Assembly: GCA_028023455.1 (NCBI GenBank)
Contig: JAQFVV010006335.1
Span: forward strand, 626,741 to 690,740
Direction: 5' to 3'
Source of the DNA: Epiperipatus broadwayi
Taxonomy: Eukaryota; Onychophora; Udeonychophora; Euonychophora; Peripatidae
Length of the DNA stretch: 64,000 nucleotides
Part shown: positions 61,556-64,000 of the stretch, piece after piece
Position numbering within the stretch: position 1 is the stretch's first letter
Layout of the letters: every line of letters starts with the position of its first letter
Translations under genes and position numbers: made by a program
Notes under the pieces: model-generated
Told to the model about the DNA's origin: nothing
The model's input: only the letters and a program-made list of their open reading frames with translations
Databases searched by the model: none

Positions 61556-62212
61556 ACCACCATTATAAAACTTCAGGAAAATAGCAAAGGGTATATTTAA
61601 TTTTTTTTCTAAATGACATGGATCATCCTATAATTTAAAAATAATCTTTAGTAATAATAATTTTAAATAATACCCCCTAACATGTGCTGTTTAAGAATAA
61701 TATTGGATTGTTGTCTAACACCTATTTAAGATTTGTTCAAAATTAAGGAATAATAATTATCTTCTTGGAAAGCTGTTTGGTGCCACTTGGGATTTTGATG
61801 CGAGTGTTTTATCAACATATTTTTTAATATTAGCACATTACACTGGTAAATATTGTGCTTTTGCTTGGAGAAAAAGTTCTCCATTTAATTTATGAGTTAT
61901 CAAGTAAATATTACTATGAAACCTTTTATTTGTACACTTAACTCTATTCTTTTGCAGTTGCTTTCTGTTCTTTCACCTATTATTCCACTAGATATCATAA
62001 AAAAAAATTGTCTTACAGAAAATATATAAAAATGTTAAGAATATTAAAAATATCAATAATACAAAACATAGTTTTTACCACATAAGGCTTAACTCAAATC
62101 AAGAGACCTTTTGAATGTTGTACCAATAATCTACAAATGAAAAATTTTGTCATAAAAATGGAATTCTTATGACATTTCAAATAAATTTATATTTCCTTGT
62201 ACAACAATAAAG
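61556..62212. other. AT-rich DNA, probably decayed LINE upstream part
   Basis: No readable RT motif. Precedes a LINE C-terminus in the same orientation. Confidence 0.35.
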
Positions 62213-62431
62213 CCAGCTGAATTGAATCTTCCTAAATACAAATGGAGTCTAATTAATAGATTCAGTACAACTTATGATCAATAAGATCATCTGTTTTACA
62301 AAAAGAATTTATCAGCCACTGATCTTTACAAATGTGGGAACATGGATACTATGAACCATATCATTATTAATAGTTACATTTATGGTTACAGTGGCAGAAT
62401 TGAAATTTCAACAAAGCAACTAGTGAACTGA
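62213..62431 (+). pseudogene. LINE ORF2 C-terminal fragment
   Basis: One frame with a single stop reads PAELNLPKYKWSLINRFST, LFYKKNLSATDLYKCGNMDT and MNHIIINSYIYGYSG, then ELxxATxEAVNW-like TKQLVN. W.LLNRFRT......KW.L..SP.C.CG...T..HI...C is the domain after RT in jockey/RTE-like LINEs; here the final Cys is Ser or Tyr. Not the same element as at 36.6 kb. Confidence 0.75.
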
Positions 62432-62589
62432 TATCTTTGTTGGAATTTTTATAGATTTGTTTATGACATCTCATTCATAGTTAAACTCTTTAAATCCATA
62501 TGCTAAATAAATAAATACAGACAAGATATAGAGAGTTAGCCTTATTTCAGAGTAATTTTAAATTTCTTTAAATGCACAATGATTATGTA

Positions 62590-62935
62590 AGTAATATTTA
62601 CTAAGACTATAAACCTCAAGAGTGTGCACATGAAAATGTGAAGGTAGGGATCCCTACAGGTATTAACCACAAGCTTATGCTTTGGAAAATTTTACAAATA
62701 CTAATGTGTAATAAGAATTATGGACTTAATCAGTGAAGTATTTAATAGCTCCACACTCTCAGATCTAATCACTTCAGCTTCACCTATTTATATAGAAAGT
62801 AGTTTGAAATAAAGAAGGGTTCCTCTCTTTTCTTCCAAAGCATAAGCTTGTGGTTAAGACCTGTAGAGGTACCTTTGCATGTTCATGTGCATGCACACTC
62901 TTGAGGTTTATAGCCTTAGTAAATCTTAGAAATTG
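62590..62935. mobile_element. Fold-back (MITE-like) palindrome, about 345 bp
   Basis: Arms of about 100 bp: ACTAAGACTATAAACCTCAAGAGTGTGCA / TGCACACTCTTGAGGTTTATAG (first 20 bases shown in part), CCTACAGGTATTAACCACAAG / CTTGTGGTTAAGACCTGTAG and GCTTATGCTTTGG / CCAAAGCATAAGC. Third large fold-back of this design in the window, unrelated to the others. Confidence 0.8.
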
Positions 62936-64000
62936 TAAGATCATCAAGTGAACAAGGATTAGATGAATGCAGAGATTAATAAAAATATCTTAGTTATAAA
63001 CTTGAAAGGCCATTCAAGAATAATTTTTTATTTGTTCACTTACAGATATAAGTTACTTTCAAGTGAAAGAAGATTGAAAAAATTATAAAAAAAACATTTT
63101 AATGTCAAATAAAATAAGACAAGAATTTATAAAGTTGAAAGAAAAAAATGTATTTGCATCATGGCATATATTTTGTTATAATGGTACCAGAACTATAATT
63201 AGAAATAAGGTGGATTTTTTTATAATAAAAAATATAACTTTATTTTAAATTCTTGGATTTGAACCTCACATCACTGTTTTCTTTGTATGTAATTTGAACC
63301 TCAGATCACAGTATCCATTGTACGTATATAAGACAAAGACAATGAAAAAAAATAACAGTCCTTATATTTGGAAACAAAAAAAAACTTGTGTAACATTGTG
63401 TCTGAAATATTGCATGATATGGAGTAGAAAAAGAGAGTAAGAAAGAAAAGACATGTGTCTGAACGAAGTAAATGGAAGATGTCAAGTAGTTCAAGCAATG
63501 TAGAAATAAAAAAAATATATGCTAAAGTACTTTAAAAAAAGGAATATTGTTGGATACTAGAGATTGAATATTTAATATAAAATATATTAGAAAAAATCTG
63601 AAAGATGACAAAAGAAAAAAATATATAAATGATTTTAAAAATAATCTAATTATAAAAATCTAAAGAGCAAATGGGGAGATTCAAAAATAATTGATAGGGA
63701 ATTGGGTAGTATGCATTAAACAAAAGCCTAAAATATTAATTGATTCTGGGAAAGGGGAGGGATAAATGTAACAGTTGATAAGGAAAGAAAACCATTTTGA
63801 GGTTGAGATACACTTTGCTTCAAGATAGACTTGTATGAGGCATTCTTGAAACTTCATTAGAGTATGTGAAAAGATGATCAAAACATGCTTACCTGGTACA
63901 AATTGGCAGGGTGTATCAATTGGTACTTATCCAGAATTCAGGAAAAAGATAGAAACTCATCAGAAATATATATGCAAATATATGCATATATGTAAATTTG
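62936..64000. other. AT-rich DNA, nothing recognised
   Basis: A short repeated TTTGAACCTCA-ATCAC occurs at 63259 and 63293. The minus ORFs at 63301-63498 and 63681-63881 have no recognisable domain. Confidence 0.4.

Overview
This 64 kb window is very AT-rich, non-coding animal DNA. I recognise no host protein-coding exon. Nearly everything I can identify is a mobile-element fossil, a fold-back repeat or a microsatellite. Penelope-like elements (PLEs), RTE-type LINEs, very many (TA)n tracts and a tRNA-Gly-like tandem point to a metazoan, probably a lophotrochozoan. A cephalopod mollusc is my best guess, from general resemblance only.

Layout. 1-4382: a broken, apparently non-autonomous LTR retrotransposon with 1.6 kb LTRs (about 6% LTR divergence) and a frameshifted coiled-coil gag-like ORF but no pol. 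4.4-16.1 kb: AT-rich DNA with large palindromes at 7.7, 9.9-10.4, 12.7, 14.5, 14.85 and 15.9 kb. 18.1 kb: a tRNA-derived SINE head. 21.2-30.5 kb: four loci of hammerhead repeat family A, including a 127-bp triple tandem. 32.5-33.4 kb: a decayed PLE (RT thumb to GIY-YIG). 36.6 kb: a LINE C-terminus. 39.1 kb: a fold-back. 40.1-42.6 kb: a nearly complete, decayed RTE-type LINE on the minus strand. 43.0, 51.9-53.0 and 60.4-60.8 kb: copies of hammerhead repeat family B. 50.8 kb: a 300-bp GATA array. 57.0 kb: two tRNA-Gly-like units in tandem. 58.4-58.9 kb: a two-unit tandem of family A. 59.4 kb: a LINE RT fragment (minus strand). 60.0-61.2 kb: a PLE split by an antisense family B insertion. 62.2 kb: another LINE C-terminus. 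62.6 kb: a fold-back.

The main discovery candidate is that two unrelated dispersed repeat families each carry a type I hammerhead self-cleaving ribozyme. Both show the C3-A9 core CTGANGA, a stem II hairpin, GAAA, a short or palindromic stem III, an NUH cleavage site, and a two-part stem I whose strands flank the core at the right places. Family A occurs as tandem units (127 bp x3 and about 394 bp x2), the architecture of metazoan retrozymes, and shows compensatory changes in stem I and in a palindromic stem III. Family B is the repeat in which several of the (TA)n tracts sit; in one copy the (TA)n lies inside stem III. One family B copy sits inside a PLE, the class of retroelement known to carry hammerheads and proposed to mobilise retrozymes. 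All copies look old and most have core lesions, so these are probably fossils of a once-active RNA system. I ran no search or folding; every pairing was read by eye.
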